From Chitiniphilus shinanonensis DSM 23277 (GTDB lineage Bacteria > Pseudomonadota > Gammaproteobacteria > Burkholderiales > Chitinibacteraceae): a stretch of 64,000 nt of DNA. Numbering within the stretch: the first letter of the stretch is position 1; each line of letters begins with the position of its first letter. The stretch covers positions 179,577-243,576 of the forward strand of contig NZ_KB895338.1 of NCBI RefSeq assembly GCF_000374805.1, written 5' to 3'. Made by a program: the position numbers and the translations under genes. Shown piece by piece: positions 36,925-49,757 of this stretch. Under the pieces are notes generated by a model. The model ran no database searches and had not been told where the DNA came from. It saw nothing but the letters and a program-made list of their open reading frames with translations.

Positions 36925-37490
36925 CCGTCGATCCCATCCTGCTGCCGATCCCCGAAACCCTGCACAGCCAGCGACTGACCTTGCGCTGCCCGCGCGAAGG
37001 CGACGGCGCCGCCGTGCATGCGGCGGTGCTGGCCACGCTGGCGCAACTGCGCGCCTGGCCGGCCTCGCTGCCCTGGGCGCAGGACACGCCCTCGCCCGCC
37101 GCCAGCGAGCGCTGGTGCCGTCTGGCACGCGCCGAATTCATCCTGCGCCAGCAACTGCCGTGGCTGATCCTGTCGCGCGAGCACGGCACGCTGCTGGGCG
37201 CCTGCGGCCTGCATCACCCGGACTGGGACGCCGGCAGCTTCGCCATCGGCTACTGGCTGCACCGCGACCACCAGGGCCACGGCTACGCCACCGAGGCGGT
37301 GCAGGCACTGGTGGCAATGGCGCATCACAAGCTGGACATCCGCCAGTTCACCATCGATTGCGACACCCGCAACGTCGCCAGCGCCCGCGTCGCCGAACGC
37401 GCCGGCTTCGTGCTGGAAGGCCGGCAACCGCTGCCCGCCGAGGCCGGCGCGGACGGCGAGATCCTGCTTTACGGACTCACCCTGCCGTGA
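36921..37490 (+). CDS. GNAT-family N-acetyltransferase (RimJ/RimL-like)
   Basis: A 189-residue GNAT protein of the RimJ/RimL type: HSQRLTLRCPREGDGAAVHAAV at the start, FAIGYWLHRDHQGHGYATEAVQALVAMA with the acetyl-CoA motif (Q/R-x-x-G-x-G/A), and a C-terminal NVASARVAERAGFVLEGR. It acetylates an unknown amine or protein N-terminus. It is translationally coupled to mdfA (ATGA overlap) and its own stop overlaps the mnmC GTG. The three genes look like one operon although their functions are not obviously related. Confidence 0.87.
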   Translation: MTVDPILLPIPETLHSQRLTLRCPREGDGAAVHAAVLATLAQLRAWPASLPWAQDTPSPAASERWCRLARAEFILRQQLPWLILSREHGTLLGACGLHHPDWDAGSFAIGYWLHRDHQGHGYATEAVQALVAMAHHKLDIRQFTIDCDTRNVASARVAERAGFVLEGRQPLPAEAGADGEILLYGLTLP

Positions 37491-39361
37491 ACCCCATCGT
37501 CCCCGCCACGCTGGCGCTCTCCGCCGACGGCGTGCCGTACTCGGCCGCCTTCGACGATGTCTATCACTCCAGCGACGGCGGCCTGGGCCAGGCGCGCCAC
37601 GTGTTCATGGCCGGCAACGATCTGCCGCACGCCTGGGCCGGGCGTTCCTACTTCACCATCGTCGAGACCGGCTTCGGGCAGGGCCTGAATTTTCTCGCCA
37701 CCTGGCAGGCCTGGCGCGCCGACCCGCAACGCTGCGAGCGGCTGCACTTCGTATCGCTGGAGCAGTTTCCCTTCCGCCGCGACGACCTCGCGGTGCTGCA
37801 TGCCCGCTACCCGGAGCTGGCGGAGCTGTCCGCCGCGCTGCGCGCGGCGTGGCCGGCGCTCACCCCGGGGCTGCACCGCATCTGGCTGGATGACGGCCGG
37901 GTCACCCTGACCCTGGCGCTGGGCGATGCGCGCGCGCTGTTGTCGCAACTGGACGCGCGCGCCGACGCCATCTACCTGGACGGCTTTTCGCCCGCCAAGA
38001 ATCCGGAACTGTGGCAGCTGCCGATCTACAAGGCGCTGTGGCGGCTGTCGCATGCTGGCACCACCCTGGCCACCTACACCGTGGCCGGCGAGGTACGGCG
38101 CGGTCTGACCGAGGCCGGGTTCGCCGTGCGCAAGGCCGAAGGCTTCGGCGGCAAGCGGCAGATGTTGCGCGGCGGTGTGGCGCGCGCACCGCGCCGCACG
38201 ACGCCCCATGCCGGGAAACGCAGTGCGCTCGTCGTCGGCGCCGGCCTTGCCGGCTGCGCAGTGGCCGAGCGCCTGGCGGCGCGCGGCTGGCAGGTCACGC
38301 TGCTGGAGGCGGAAAGCGACCTCGCGCAGCGCTCCTCGGGCAACCACGCCGGCTTGATGCACCCTTATTACTCGCGCGACGACAACCTGCTGTCGCGCCT
38401 GACCCGCGCCGGCTGCGCGCTGGCGTTGCGGCATTTCGCCGCGCTGACCGCCGCAGGCCTGCCGCTGCGCTACGCGGTGGAGGGCATCCTGCAACTGGCC
38501 AAGCACGATGCGCAGCAGCAGCTCATGGCCGAGCTGGCCGAACAGGGCGGCTGGCCCGACCTGGCCTTCCTGCCGCCCGAAGCGGCCAGCGCGCGCGCCG
38601 GCACCGCGCTGCCCCGTGGCGGCTGGTGGTTCGCCGACGGCGCGACGGTGTCGCCGCCCTCGCTGTGTCGCGCCAACCTGCTGCGCCATCCACGGCACAT
38701 CACATTGCGTACCGGCACGGAAGTCGCCGCGTTGCGTCATGAGACGGACCACTGGCTGGCGCTGGATATCTCGGGCCGGCCGCTGGCCCGCGCCGGCATC
38801 GCCGTCCTGGCCAATGCCACCGCCGCCGCCCGCCTGCCGCAGGCGGCCGGGCTGCCGCTGCACGACGCGGCGCGCGTCGCCACGGTGCTGGCGCAATCCG
38901 AGCTGGCCGTGCCACGGATCGCCATTGCCGGCGATGGCTATGTCACCGGCGCGCTGGACGGCGCGCGGGTGATCGGCGCCGCCTCCCTGACCGATACCCT
39001 GGCCCAGGCCGAAACGGCGAACCTCGATGCGCTGCGTACCCTGGTCCCCGGACTGCCGCCACCCCAGCCACTGTCCAGCCGCACCTGCCTGCGCCCCACC
39101 GCGCCGGATCGCCTGCCGCTGATCGGCGCCCTGCCCCTGGCCGAGCAATCGGCCGCCTGCCACCAACTACGCCAGATCGCCCGCCACCCAGGGCTGTATG
39201 CCGCGCTGGCGTTCGGCTCGCGTGGGCTGACCTGGGCCACGCTGGCGGGTGAATTGCTGGCCAGCCACCTGGACGGCGAGCCCGCGCCGCTGGAGCAGCC
39301 TTTGCTCGACGCGGTCGATCCCGCGCGCTTCCTGCTGCGCGCCTTGCGCAGCGCCCGCTGA
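37487..39361 (+). CDS. mnmC: Bifunctional tRNA 5-methylaminomethyl-2-thiouridine biosynthesis protein MnmC
   Basis: MnmC finishes the mnm5s2U34 modification of tRNA wobble uridines. The 624-residue protein is a fusion. The N-terminal methyltransferase (residues 1-235; FDDVYHSSDGGLGQARHVF, IVETGFGQGLNFL, DAIYLDGFSPAKNPELW) is followed by an FAD oxidoreductase from about residue 243 (SALVVGAGLAGCAVAERLAARGW; LYAALAFGSRGLTWA near the end). The start is GTG 37487, sharing bases with the acetyltransferase stop (GTGA). All expected blocks are present in the usual order and length. Confidence 0.93.
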   Translation: MNPIVPATLALSADGVPYSAAFDDVYHSSDGGLGQARHVFMAGNDLPHAWAGRSYFTIVETGFGQGLNFLATWQAWRADPQRCERLHFVSLEQFPFRRDDLAVLHARYPELAELSAALRAAWPALTPGLHRIWLDDGRVTLTLALGDARALLSQLDARADAIYLDGFSPAKNPELWQLPIYKALWRLSHAGTTLATYTVAGEVRRGLTEAGFAVRKAEGFGGKRQMLRGGVARAPRRTTPHAGKRSALVVGAGLAGCAVAERLAARGWQVTLLEAESDLAQRSSGNHAGLMHPYYSRDDNLLSRLTRAGCALALRHFAALTAAGLPLRYAVEGILQLAKHDAQQQLMAELAEQGGWPDLAFLPPEAASARAGTALPRGGWWFADGATVSPPSLCRANLLRHPRHITLRTGTEVAALRHETDHWLALDISGRPLARAGIAVLANATAAARLPQAAGLPLHDAARVATVLAQSELAVPRIAIAGDGYVTGALDGARVIGAASLTDTLAQAETANLDALRTLVPGLPPPQPLSSRTCLRPTAPDRLPLIGALPLAEQSAACHQLRQIARHPGLYAALAFGSRGLTWATLAGELLASHLDGEPAPLEQPLLDAVDPARFLLRALRSAR

Positions 39362-40057
39362 TTCCCCAGCCCCGGCAGGGCCGACGTGCCCGCCACCGCC
39401 CCGTAGCCGCGCCCTGACCGGACCATTGCGCAGGCTCCCTGCCCGGCCCCGATCCGCGCCCATGGGCGTGCCTGCCGTCTTGATGCCTCGTCCTGCGCCC
39501 TTGCTTGCATATGTCATGTGCAGTGCAGCATTCATATCCCCCGTCCACCCCGAAGTTTCCCCGCGCCCGTCGGAGTAACCGGCCGTAGACATCGTTTCGT
39601 CCGCCCAAAGCTGGTATCCAGGGCAAGCCCGGCCAAGTCGGGTTGCTTCCGGGCGACGCGAAATTAACCCGCGCCCAATTCCGGTCCAATTCCACTTTCA
39701 AGCAATTTACAACTCACCATCAATTGCGCGCAATTTTTAAAATTTCGGCAGTCGCAAGGATTTTTCTTTTCCGTTACGGACAGCTTTTTTTACACCAAGA
39801 AAAGCCAAACCAACACGAATGGAAAGCTAATTACGCGCCGTTACCGTTGATCGCCTTTTACGCGGATTTTCAAAAAAACCTATTCCAAAGCGTGCCCCAC
39901 ATCACTACGATTCACCTCAATAAGAGAACGCTAATGTTCTGACAAAGCTTGTAGGGAGAAGGTTTGCGGCACGAAATAGTGCGTTGATTTCCATCAACAA
40001 ACACCAAATCCATTTGCCGCCATTCATCTTCGCAGTGATATGGAGTCATGCAGTAAA
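39362..40057. other. Long intergenic region before the polysaccharide lyase gene
   Basis: No gene is supported here. The first 300 bp are GC-rich with unsupported open frames. From about 39660 the composition shifts to AT-rich (runs of A and T, ATTTCGGCAG, TTTTTTTACACC), unlike the neighbouring chromosome, and this continues to the lyase start. The AT-rich part must contain the lyase promoter; no clear -35/-10 pair could be chosen. It may mark the edge of a transferred segment. Confidence 0.5.
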
Positions 40058-41386
40058 ATGAAAACCAAACTATTCAATCCGATCATCTTTGCCACGGCAC
40101 TTTTGGCCGCGGCGTTTTCATCCCAAGCCGAAGCCGGCATGGATTACAGCAAATATAATTTGCTCGGCAATTATGGTTTTGAAAATGGTGCGGCCCTGAC
40201 CGCCGGACTGTCCAGTGGCTGGATCAACGACAAGAGCGCGGGCTATACCAGCTTCCAATTGGTCACCTCCGTGCCGTACGAAGGCACGACCGCGCAATTG
40301 ATGAGCTTCTCCGCGCTCAACAGCGGCAAGTGGGCGCGGCTTTACCAGGAAGTCCCCATCACGCCGAACCGCCAGTACTACGCCAGCAGCTTCGTGCGGG
40401 TGCAGGCCCTGAACGGCGCGCGCTTCGAAATGCGGCTGGAACTGCTGGACGACAGCGGCGCGGTCATCCAGAGCCGTTCCACCGACTGGTACCTGAACCA
40501 GAGCCTGACGGCGCCCACCAACGGCTGGACCAACCTGAAGATGAACGGCATGGTGCCCGCCAACGCGGTCAAGGCGCGTCTCGCGTTCCGCGCCATCGGC
40601 GTCGATGCCGACAGCAGCGGTACGGTGCTGATCGACGCGGTGCAACTCAGCCAGACCCAGATGCAGATGGGCCGCTTCGAGCTGAACAACCTCAGCGAGT
40701 TCGACAAGGTGGATGCCAACGAGGGCGCCCTGATCCCCAGCGACAGCGTGGCGCGCAGCGGCAAGAAGTCGCTGGCCGTGCAGTTGCGCAACACCGATCC
40801 GCTGGTTTCCTCGGGCAAGCGCGCGGAGCTTTCCAAGCTGGACATCGGCGAGAACGGCAAGTCCTATGCCTACGGCTTCAGCCTGTATCTGCCGACCGAC
40901 TGGAAGAGCGACACCTCGTCGGAAGGCATCGCGCAGTGGCACGTCACCGGCGATCCGGGCGACGTGGCGCGCTCGCCCAGCCTGGCGCTGATGATCCAGG
41001 GCGACAAGTGGATCGTGGCCAAGCGCTGGGACGATCAGGCGATCTCCACTTCCAACAGCCTGGCCGCGCTGCACTACGAGGTCATCTATGAAGCGCCGCT
41101 GAACAAAGGCAAGTGGGAGGACTGGGCGTTCGAAGTGCGCTGGGACTATCGCCCGCAAGCGGCCGGTGGCACTGGCTACACCCGGGTCTGGCGCAATGGC
41201 GTGCTGGTGGCTTCGGTCAATGCGCCCAACAGCTACAACGACCAGAACCAGAAGTACTTCAAGATCGGGCTGTACAAGTGGGACTGGAACAACGGCGCGG
41301 CCACCCAGACCACCTACCGCAAGCTGTACATCGACGATGTGCGGATCACCGACAGCGGCGGCACCCATCTGGATGTGATGCCCTGA
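40058..41386 (+). CDS. Secreted polysaccharide lyase, heparin-lyase-I-like (PL20/PF14099 type) with N-terminal carbohydrate-binding module
   Basis: The 442-residue protein has a Sec signal peptide (MKTKLFNPIIFATALLAAAFSSQAEAG). An N-terminal jelly-roll module of the CBM4/9 type follows (GNYGFENGAALTAGLSSGW ... AVKARLAFRAIGVDADSSGTVLIDAVQL). The C-terminal catalytic-like domain has SGKRAELSKL, YAYGFSLYLPTDW, EGIAQWHVTGDPGD, WEDWAFEVRWDY, RVWRNGVLV and KYFKIGLYKWDWN. This is the pattern of polysaccharide lyase family PF14099, which includes glucuronan lyase PL20. The exact substrate is unknown, with an acidic polysaccharide likely. ATG 40058 is preferred over 40040 because GGAG lies upstream and the residues after it form the signal peptide. 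Flanking DNA upstream is AT-rich. Confidence 0.8.
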   Translation: MKTKLFNPIIFATALLAAAFSSQAEAGMDYSKYNLLGNYGFENGAALTAGLSSGWINDKSAGYTSFQLVTSVPYEGTTAQLMSFSALNSGKWARLYQEVPITPNRQYYASSFVRVQALNGARFEMRLELLDDSGAVIQSRSTDWYLNQSLTAPTNGWTNLKMNGMVPANAVKARLAFRAIGVDADSSGTVLIDAVQLSQTQMQMGRFELNNLSEFDKVDANEGALIPSDSVARSGKKSLAVQLRNTDPLVSSGKRAELSKLDIGENGKSYAYGFSLYLPTDWKSDTSSEGIAQWHVTGDPGDVARSPSLALMIQGDKWIVAKRWDDQAISTSNSLAALHYEVIYEAPLNKGKWEDWAFEVRWDYRPQAAGGTGYTRVWRNGVLVASVNAPNSYNDQNQKYFKIGLYKWDWNNGAATQTTYRKLYIDDVRITDSGGTHLDVMP

Positions 41387-41402
41387 GCTGCCTCACTGCG
41401 AC

Positions 41403-41429
41403 ACGGCGCCCTGCGGGGCGCCGTTTTTG
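41403..41429 (+). terminator. Intrinsic terminator after the lyase gene
   Basis: CGGCGCCC/GGGCGCCG stem (41404-41411 and 41416-41423) with a 4-nt loop and TTTTTG, 17 nt after the stop. Confidence 0.85.
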
Positions 41430-41587
41430 TTTTGGAGGCCCACGGGAACACAGCGTCCCGCGCTGCCAGCCGATACAGTGACAACTGTTATTGCACTGCG
41501 CCTGCTTTTCGCGGGTGTACCTGAATCTGTAACGGTCGATGACGGACGCTTAAGCTTCTTCCTGAACCACGGTCGAAGGAGCCCACG

Positions 41588-41881
41588 ATGAAAACCACCA
41601 TGCTGCATTGCCAGGGATTGCTGGCGCTGGAATACGCCGGCCCGGTCGAGCTGCGTTGCATCGCCGGGGCGCTGTGGATCACCGAGCATGGCTGCGATCT
41701 GATCGTGCGCGCCGGCGAGCGCTGCCGGTTGCAAGGCGGCGACAAGGCGCTGGTCCAGGCGCTGCGGCCCAGTCACTTCAGCATCGAGGCGCCGCAAAGT
41801 CCGCCGTTACGCTGGCTGGCGCGCTGGCTGCCACGCCTGCGCCGCATCGGTCGCCGGACTGCGCCGCGCTACGCCTATTGA
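41588..41881 (+). CDS. DUF2917 domain protein
   Basis: A 97-residue protein: LALEYAGPVELRCIAGALWITEHGCDLIVRAGERCRL is the DUF2917 core (a small beta barrel with a conserved VxCxxGxxWIT pattern). A basic Pro/Arg-rich tail follows (RWLARWLPRLRRIGRR). Function is unknown; such genes are common next to regulators in Betaproteobacteria. The start ATG at 41588 follows GAAGGAGCCCACG, a good ribosome binding site. It is 95 nt upstream of a small secreted protein gene on the same strand. Confidence 0.8.
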   Translation: MKTTMLHCQGLLALEYAGPVELRCIAGALWITEHGCDLIVRAGERCRLQGGDKALVQALRPSHFSIEAPQSPPLRWLARWLPRLRRIGRRTAPRYAY

Positions 41882-41975
41882 CGCCACCCGGCAGGCGGCG
41901 CAACTCGCTGTGCGGTGACCCGGTCGTATCGCAACGCACGGCGCCGCCGCGCGATCGCGAAGACGGGAGGCCATC

Positions 41976-42245
41976 ATGCGCCGTGTCGTCGTGCTGTGTC
42001 TGTTCGCGTTGGGAGCCACGCTCCCGGTCCAGGCCGAGTTGGTCGAGGGCATCGCCCGCCTCGGCGATCTGATCGAACTGCGCTGCGGTCCGCGCATCGA
42101 CGTAGTGTGGGTGGACGAGAGCGGTGCCGCGCCGCCCTGTCTGCACACCTATTCGCCCGGCTGCGACGAGGTCCAGCGCAACGCGGCCAACCTGTGCGTC
42201 GCGCCACCGCAGGAATCCACCGAGGAAGCGACGCTGCGTTTCTAA
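41976..42245 (+). CDS. Small secreted protein of unknown function
   Basis: An 89-residue protein with a clear signal peptide (MRRVVVLCLFALGATLPVQA) and a mature part of about 69 residues with four cysteines (RCGP, PPCL, PGCD, NLCV), which could form two disulfides. I recognise no family. The start ATG 41976 follows GGGAGGCCATC, a reasonable ribosome binding site. It is on the same strand as the DUF2917 gene and convergent with the MocR gene, whose stop is 79 nt away. Confidence 0.65.
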   Translation: MRRVVVLCLFALGATLPVQAELVEGIARLGDLIELRCGPRIDVVWVDESGAAPPCLHTYSPGCDEVQRNAANLCVAPPQESTEEATLRF

Positions 42246-42324
42246 GCCGGCGTGCGATGCCGGTGTGGGGCGCGCGGCGGCAACAGGGTGAAGGCCCTGG
42301 CAGCGCCGCCGTGTCACGCAGTCT

Positions 42325-43797
42325 TCAATCCGGCAACGGCAACCGCGCCTGGATCAGCTCGCCCAGGCGGCGGATCGCCGCTTCGTGGCGCGTGGTCCAG
42401 GTTTCCACGCAACAGATGCGCATGCAGTTGCGATAGCTGCGGCTGGGGCTGAACAACTCGCCCGGGGTGAAGTTGATGCCTTCGGCCATCGAATCGCGCA
42501 GCACTTCGCGCGTATCCACCTGCGGCGGCAGCTCCACCCACAGCACATAGCCGCCTTGCGGCACGTTGAGCCGCGCATCGGCGGGGAAGTAGCGCCGGAT
42601 CGCGTCCACCGCCGCGCCGACCTGCTCGGCCACCGCGCGCCGCAACCGCCGCAGGTGGTGGTCATAGCCCCCGTTTTCCAGGAAGCGCGCAATGGTCTGC
42701 TGCAAGGCCAGCGGCGTCGAATAGGTGTTGATGAACTTCAGGCGCTCGATCTCGCGCTGCCAGCGCCCAGCGACCACCCAACCGATGCGCATGCCGGGCG
42801 CCAGCGCCTTGGTGAACGATGAGCACAGCATCACGTTGCCGCCACCCTCCTCGACCGCCGGATCGAACGCCTTGGCCGGGCGCGGCCGCTCGCCGCGATG
42901 GAAGAACTCGCCGTAGAGATCGTCCTCGATGATGGGGATGCCGCGCGCCGCCATCAGCGCCACCAGGCGCTGCTTGTTTTCGTCCGGCATCAGACAGCCC
43001 AGCGGGTTGGAGAAGTTGGGCAGCAGCAAACAGGCCTTGACCTTGCCGTCGCGCGTCGCCAGGTCCAGCGCCTCGATCGACATGCCGGTCTGCGGATGGG
43101 TGGGAATCTCCAGCGCCTTCAACTGGAAGCTTTCCAGCATCTGCAACAGGCCGAAGTAGGTGGGCGACTCGATCGCCACCACGTCGCCGGGCTGGGTCAC
43201 CGCGCGCAGGCACAGGTTGATCGCCTCCAGGCAGCCGTGGGTGATCAGCACTTCGTCCGCTTCGAAATGCCCGCCCCACGCCAGCGCGCGCCGCGCGATA
43301 TGGCGCCGCAGCTCGGCGTCGCCCACCGGCTTGCCGTAGTCGGCCAGCAGCCGCGGCTGGTGTCGCGTCACCTGCGACAACAGTCGTTGCAATTGCTGGG
43401 TGGGATAGAGTTCGGGATCGAGAATCGCCAGGCCGAAATCGACGCGGATCGGCTTCAGCTCGCTGGCCTGATACGGCCACAGCACCGGGGCGGTCACCAC
43501 TTCGGAAGGCTCGCGCGGCGGCTGGGTCAGGTCGGGGATGTTCAGCACGCGCGCCTGAGCGACATAGAAGCCGCTCTGTGGGCGGGCTTCGATCAGGCCG
43601 CGATCCTCCAGCGCGCGATAGGCTTCCATCACGGTGGACAGGCTGACGTGGCGTTGCGCGGAGAGCTTGCGGATCGACGGCAGCTTCTCGCCCGGTTGCA
43701 ATACCCCGGAGGTGATGGCCTGGGCCAGTTCCTCGGCCAGCTGGTAATACAGCGTGTCGAGCTTGCGGTGGCCTGCCGGAAGGCGGACGTCGTTCAT
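42325..43797 (-). CDS. MocR/PdxR-type GntR-family transcriptional regulator with aminotransferase domain
   Basis: A 490-residue fusion. The N-terminal GntR winged helix (residues 1-80; QLAEELAQAITSGVLQPGEKLPSIRKLSAQRHVSLSTVMEAYRALEDRGLIEARPQSGFYV) is joined to a fold-type I aminotransferase domain. That domain has the PLP lysine in CSSFTKALAPGMRIGW, VAIESPTYFG and IIEDDLYGEF. MocR regulators sense PLP or amino compounds and usually control neighbouring metabolic or transport genes; no obvious target is adjacent. Start ATG 43797 (MNDVRLPAG) is preferred to an in-frame ATG 13 codons upstream. It lies downstream of ftsB on the same strand but probably has its own promoter. Confidence 0.9.
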   Translation of the reverse strand: MNDVRLPAGHRKLDTLYYQLAEELAQAITSGVLQPGEKLPSIRKLSAQRHVSLSTVMEAYRALEDRGLIEARPQSGFYVAQARVLNIPDLTQPPREPSEVVTAPVLWPYQASELKPIRVDFGLAILDPELYPTQQLQRLLSQVTRHQPRLLADYGKPVGDAELRRHIARRALAWGGHFEADEVLITHGCLEAINLCLRAVTQPGDVVAIESPTYFGLLQMLESFQLKALEIPTHPQTGMSIEALDLATRDGKVKACLLLPNFSNPLGCLMPDENKQRLVALMAARGIPIIEDDLYGEFFHRGERPRPAKAFDPAVEEGGGNVMLCSSFTKALAPGMRIGWVVAGRWQREIERLKFINTYSTPLALQQTIARFLENGGYDHHLRRLRRAVAEQVGAAVDAIRRYFPADARLNVPQGGYVLWVELPPQVDTREVLRDSMAEGINFTPGELFSPSRSYRNCMRICCVETWTTRHEAAIRRLGELIQARLPLPD

Positions 43798-43959
43798 CGA
43801 AGCGGTTCCTTGTCTGCTGCGGCCCGGAGGGCGCACCGCGCGCCAAAGCGCGGCCAGGCACCACTATAGCGTACGGTTTGCAGAGCGAAACAGTTTCAGA
43901 TTGTGCGCAGAAACCACGCGGATGGCATGACAGTTCGCGGCCGAGCGCCGCGTCGCGGT

Positions 43960-44298
43960 TCAGTGCACCGAGGCAGGCTTGGAGGCGTCGATGGGGGCGG
44001 GGGCCACGCTGGGCGCAACCGGCTTGGAACGGTCGAGAATCTGGAAGAACACTTCGTCCTTGCGGATCATCCCCAGCTCGTTGCGGGCGCGTTCCTCGAT
44101 GGCGTCCGAGCCGGTCTTCAGATCCTGGACTTCGGCGGCCAGCGCGCTGTTGCGCTCGCGCAGCTTGTCGTTGTCCGTCTTCTTCTCGGCCAGCTCCTGG
44201 TCGAGCTGCCAGACCCGCAGCCAGCTGCCCTTGCCGACCCACAGCGGCCATTGCAGGAGCGCGATCACGAGCGCGAGGACGATGGCGAGAATGCGCAT
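43960..44298 (-). CDS. ftsB: Cell division protein FtsB
   Basis: FtsB bridges FtsL and FtsQ at the division septum. The 112-residue protein has a short cytoplasmic N-terminus, one membrane helix ([20 protein letters not shown]), and a coiled coil ([31 protein letters not shown]). The conserved end [27 protein letters not shown] is followed by a Pro/Ala-rich tail. It sits just after eno, as in most Proteobacteria, separated by an intrinsic terminator. Translation probably relies on readthrough or an internal promoter. Confidence 0.92.
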   Translation of the reverse strand: MRILAIVLALVIALLQWPLWVGKGSWLRVWQLDQELAEKKTDNDKLRERNSALAAEVQDLKTGSDAIEERARNELGMIRKDEVFFQILDRSKPVAPSVAPAPIDASKPASVH

Positions 44299-44310
44299 AG
44301 GAAACCGTAG

Positions 44311-44343
44311 AAAAAAGAAACCGGAGCCCGTGGGCTCCGGTTT
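44311..44343 (-). terminator. Intrinsic terminator between eno and ftsB
   Basis: On the minus strand AAACCGGAGCCC/GGGCTCCGGTTT (44343-44332 and 44329-44318) is followed by CTTTTTT. It would reduce ftsB transcription relative to eno. Confidence 0.8.
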
Positions 44344-44397
44344 GCGATGTTACTACAGGCTTGCCGCAACATCGAACCCGATGTGGCGGCGCACCGA

Positions 44398-46628
<2,231 letters not shown>

Positions 46629-46720
46629 GGGTGACTCCGTAGGAGGTGCATGGCTGGCGCGGCCGGCGGGTGGCCGGCGGCCCGATCGGGGCGGCCTGTC
46701 GGCCGCCCCGCCCTGGTGGT

Positions 46721-48694
<1,974 letters not shown>

Positions 48695-48711
48695 TTGTTG
48701 CATGGCAGCAA
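48695..48711. promoter_or_regulatory. Candidate PhaR-type operator upstream of phaB
   Basis: TTGTTGC-ATG-GCAGCAA is an imperfect inverted repeat (6 of 7 positions) directly upstream of the -35 of phaB. PhaR repressors of PHB synthesis bind TGC/GCA-rich palindromes of this kind. The link is inference, and no phaR lies in the window. Confidence 0.35.
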
Positions 48712-48718
48712 TTTAATT

Positions 48719-48748
48719 TTTACTCATTTGCCATACGCTCTGTAAGAT
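48719..48748 (+). promoter_or_regulatory. Promoter for phaB
   Basis: TTTACT (48719-48724) and TAAGAT (48743-48748) are separated by 18 bp, 65 nt before the phaB start. Confidence 0.5.
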
Positions 48749-48813
48749 CCGCGCCGCATAGATAAAACAAAAACTACGTCAGTTGAAGTAAACCACTAGA
48801 AAGGGAACACGAT

Positions 48814-49548
48814 ATGTCCAAAATCGCCTTAGTGACGGGTGGCATGGGCGGCATCGGCACCGCCATTTGCAAGAAGCTGGCAGACGCCGGCTTCAAGGTC
48901 GCCACAACCTATTCCCGCCCCGGCAAGGAGATCCAGTGGCTGGCCGACGGCAAGGAATCCGGCTATCTCTTCCACGCCTATGAATGCGACGTCACCGATT
49001 TCGATGCGTGCGTGCTGCTGCGCCAGCGCATCGAGGCCGAGCTCGGCCCGGTGGACGTGCTGGTCAACAACGCGGGGGTCACGCGCGACGCCACCTTCAA
49101 GAAATTGGACAAGGTGCACTGGGACGCGGTGATCGACACCAACCTCAACTCGGTGTTCAACGTCAGCAAGCAGTTCGTCGACGGCATGGCGGAACGCGGC
49201 TGGGGCCGCGTCATCAATATCTCGTCGATCAACGGGCAGAAAGGCCAGTTCGGGCAGACCAACTACTCGGCGGCCAAGGCGGGCATGCACGGCTTCAGCA
49301 TGGCGCTGGCGCAGGAAGTGGCCCGGAAGGGCGTGACGGTGAACACCATCAGCCCGGGCTATATCGCCACCGAAATGGTGATGGCGGTGCCGGAAGACGT
49401 ACGCGCCAAGATCGTGTCGGGCATTCCGGTCGGTCGCCTGGGCAAACCGGAGGAAATCGCCGGCCTCGTCGCCTATCTTGCCTCGGATCTGGCGGGTTTT
49501 CTCACCGGCTCCAACCTGGCAGTCAACGGTGGCCAGCATATGTGCTGA
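48814..49548 (+). CDS. phaB: NADPH-dependent acetoacetyl-CoA reductase
   Basis: PhaB reduces acetoacetyl-CoA to (R)-3-hydroxybutyryl-CoA for polyhydroxybutyrate. The 244-residue short-chain dehydrogenase has the cofactor motif VTGGMGGIGTAICKKLADAGF, NNAGVTRDATF, catalytic SSINGQKGQFGQTNYSAAKAG (Tyr-x-x-x-Lys) and ISPGYIATEMVMAVP, the PhaB-specific form. The start follows AAAGGGAACACGAT. It stands alone here, with phaA and phaC not in the window. The related FabG has a different tail and cannot be excluded, but the YSRPGKEIQWL and GQKGQFGQTNY segments favour PhaB. Confidence 0.92.
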   Translation: MSKIALVTGGMGGIGTAICKKLADAGFKVATTYSRPGKEIQWLADGKESGYLFHAYECDVTDFDACVLLRQRIEAELGPVDVLVNNAGVTRDATFKKLDKVHWDAVIDTNLNSVFNVSKQFVDGMAERGWGRVINISSINGQKGQFGQTNYSAAKAGMHGFSMALAQEVARKGVTVNTISPGYIATEMVMAVPEDVRAKIVSGIPVGRLGKPEEIAGLVAYLASDLAGFLTGSNLAVNGGQHMC

Positions 49549-49580
49549 CCTTGTCTCGGTTTGCCTGGTTAGAAAAATCA

Positions 49581-49608
49581 AAAGCGGCATGCATGAGCAT
49601 GCCGCTTT
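49581..49608 (+). terminator. Hairpin after phaB
   Basis: A 12-bp perfect stem AAAGCGGCATGC/GCATGCCGCTTT with an ATGA loop, 32 nt after the stop. The final T-run is only TTT, so termination strength is moderate. Confidence 0.65.
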
Positions 49609-49757
49609 ATATGTGTGGCGAACTTGTCATTGTCATATAGGATTTCACTCGGCTCAATTATCATCACAACAGCGTTTTCTGCTGCTTTCGCAGCCTGACC
49701 TTGCAGCCCATGAACATGGTCCGAGTTTCGGCGACACCGATCCGGGAGGTAACCCGA

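Noticed and set aside
39362..39660. Plus- and minus-strand open frames after mnmC
   Set aside because: No start context, no motif and mutually overlapping frames; treated as intergenic.
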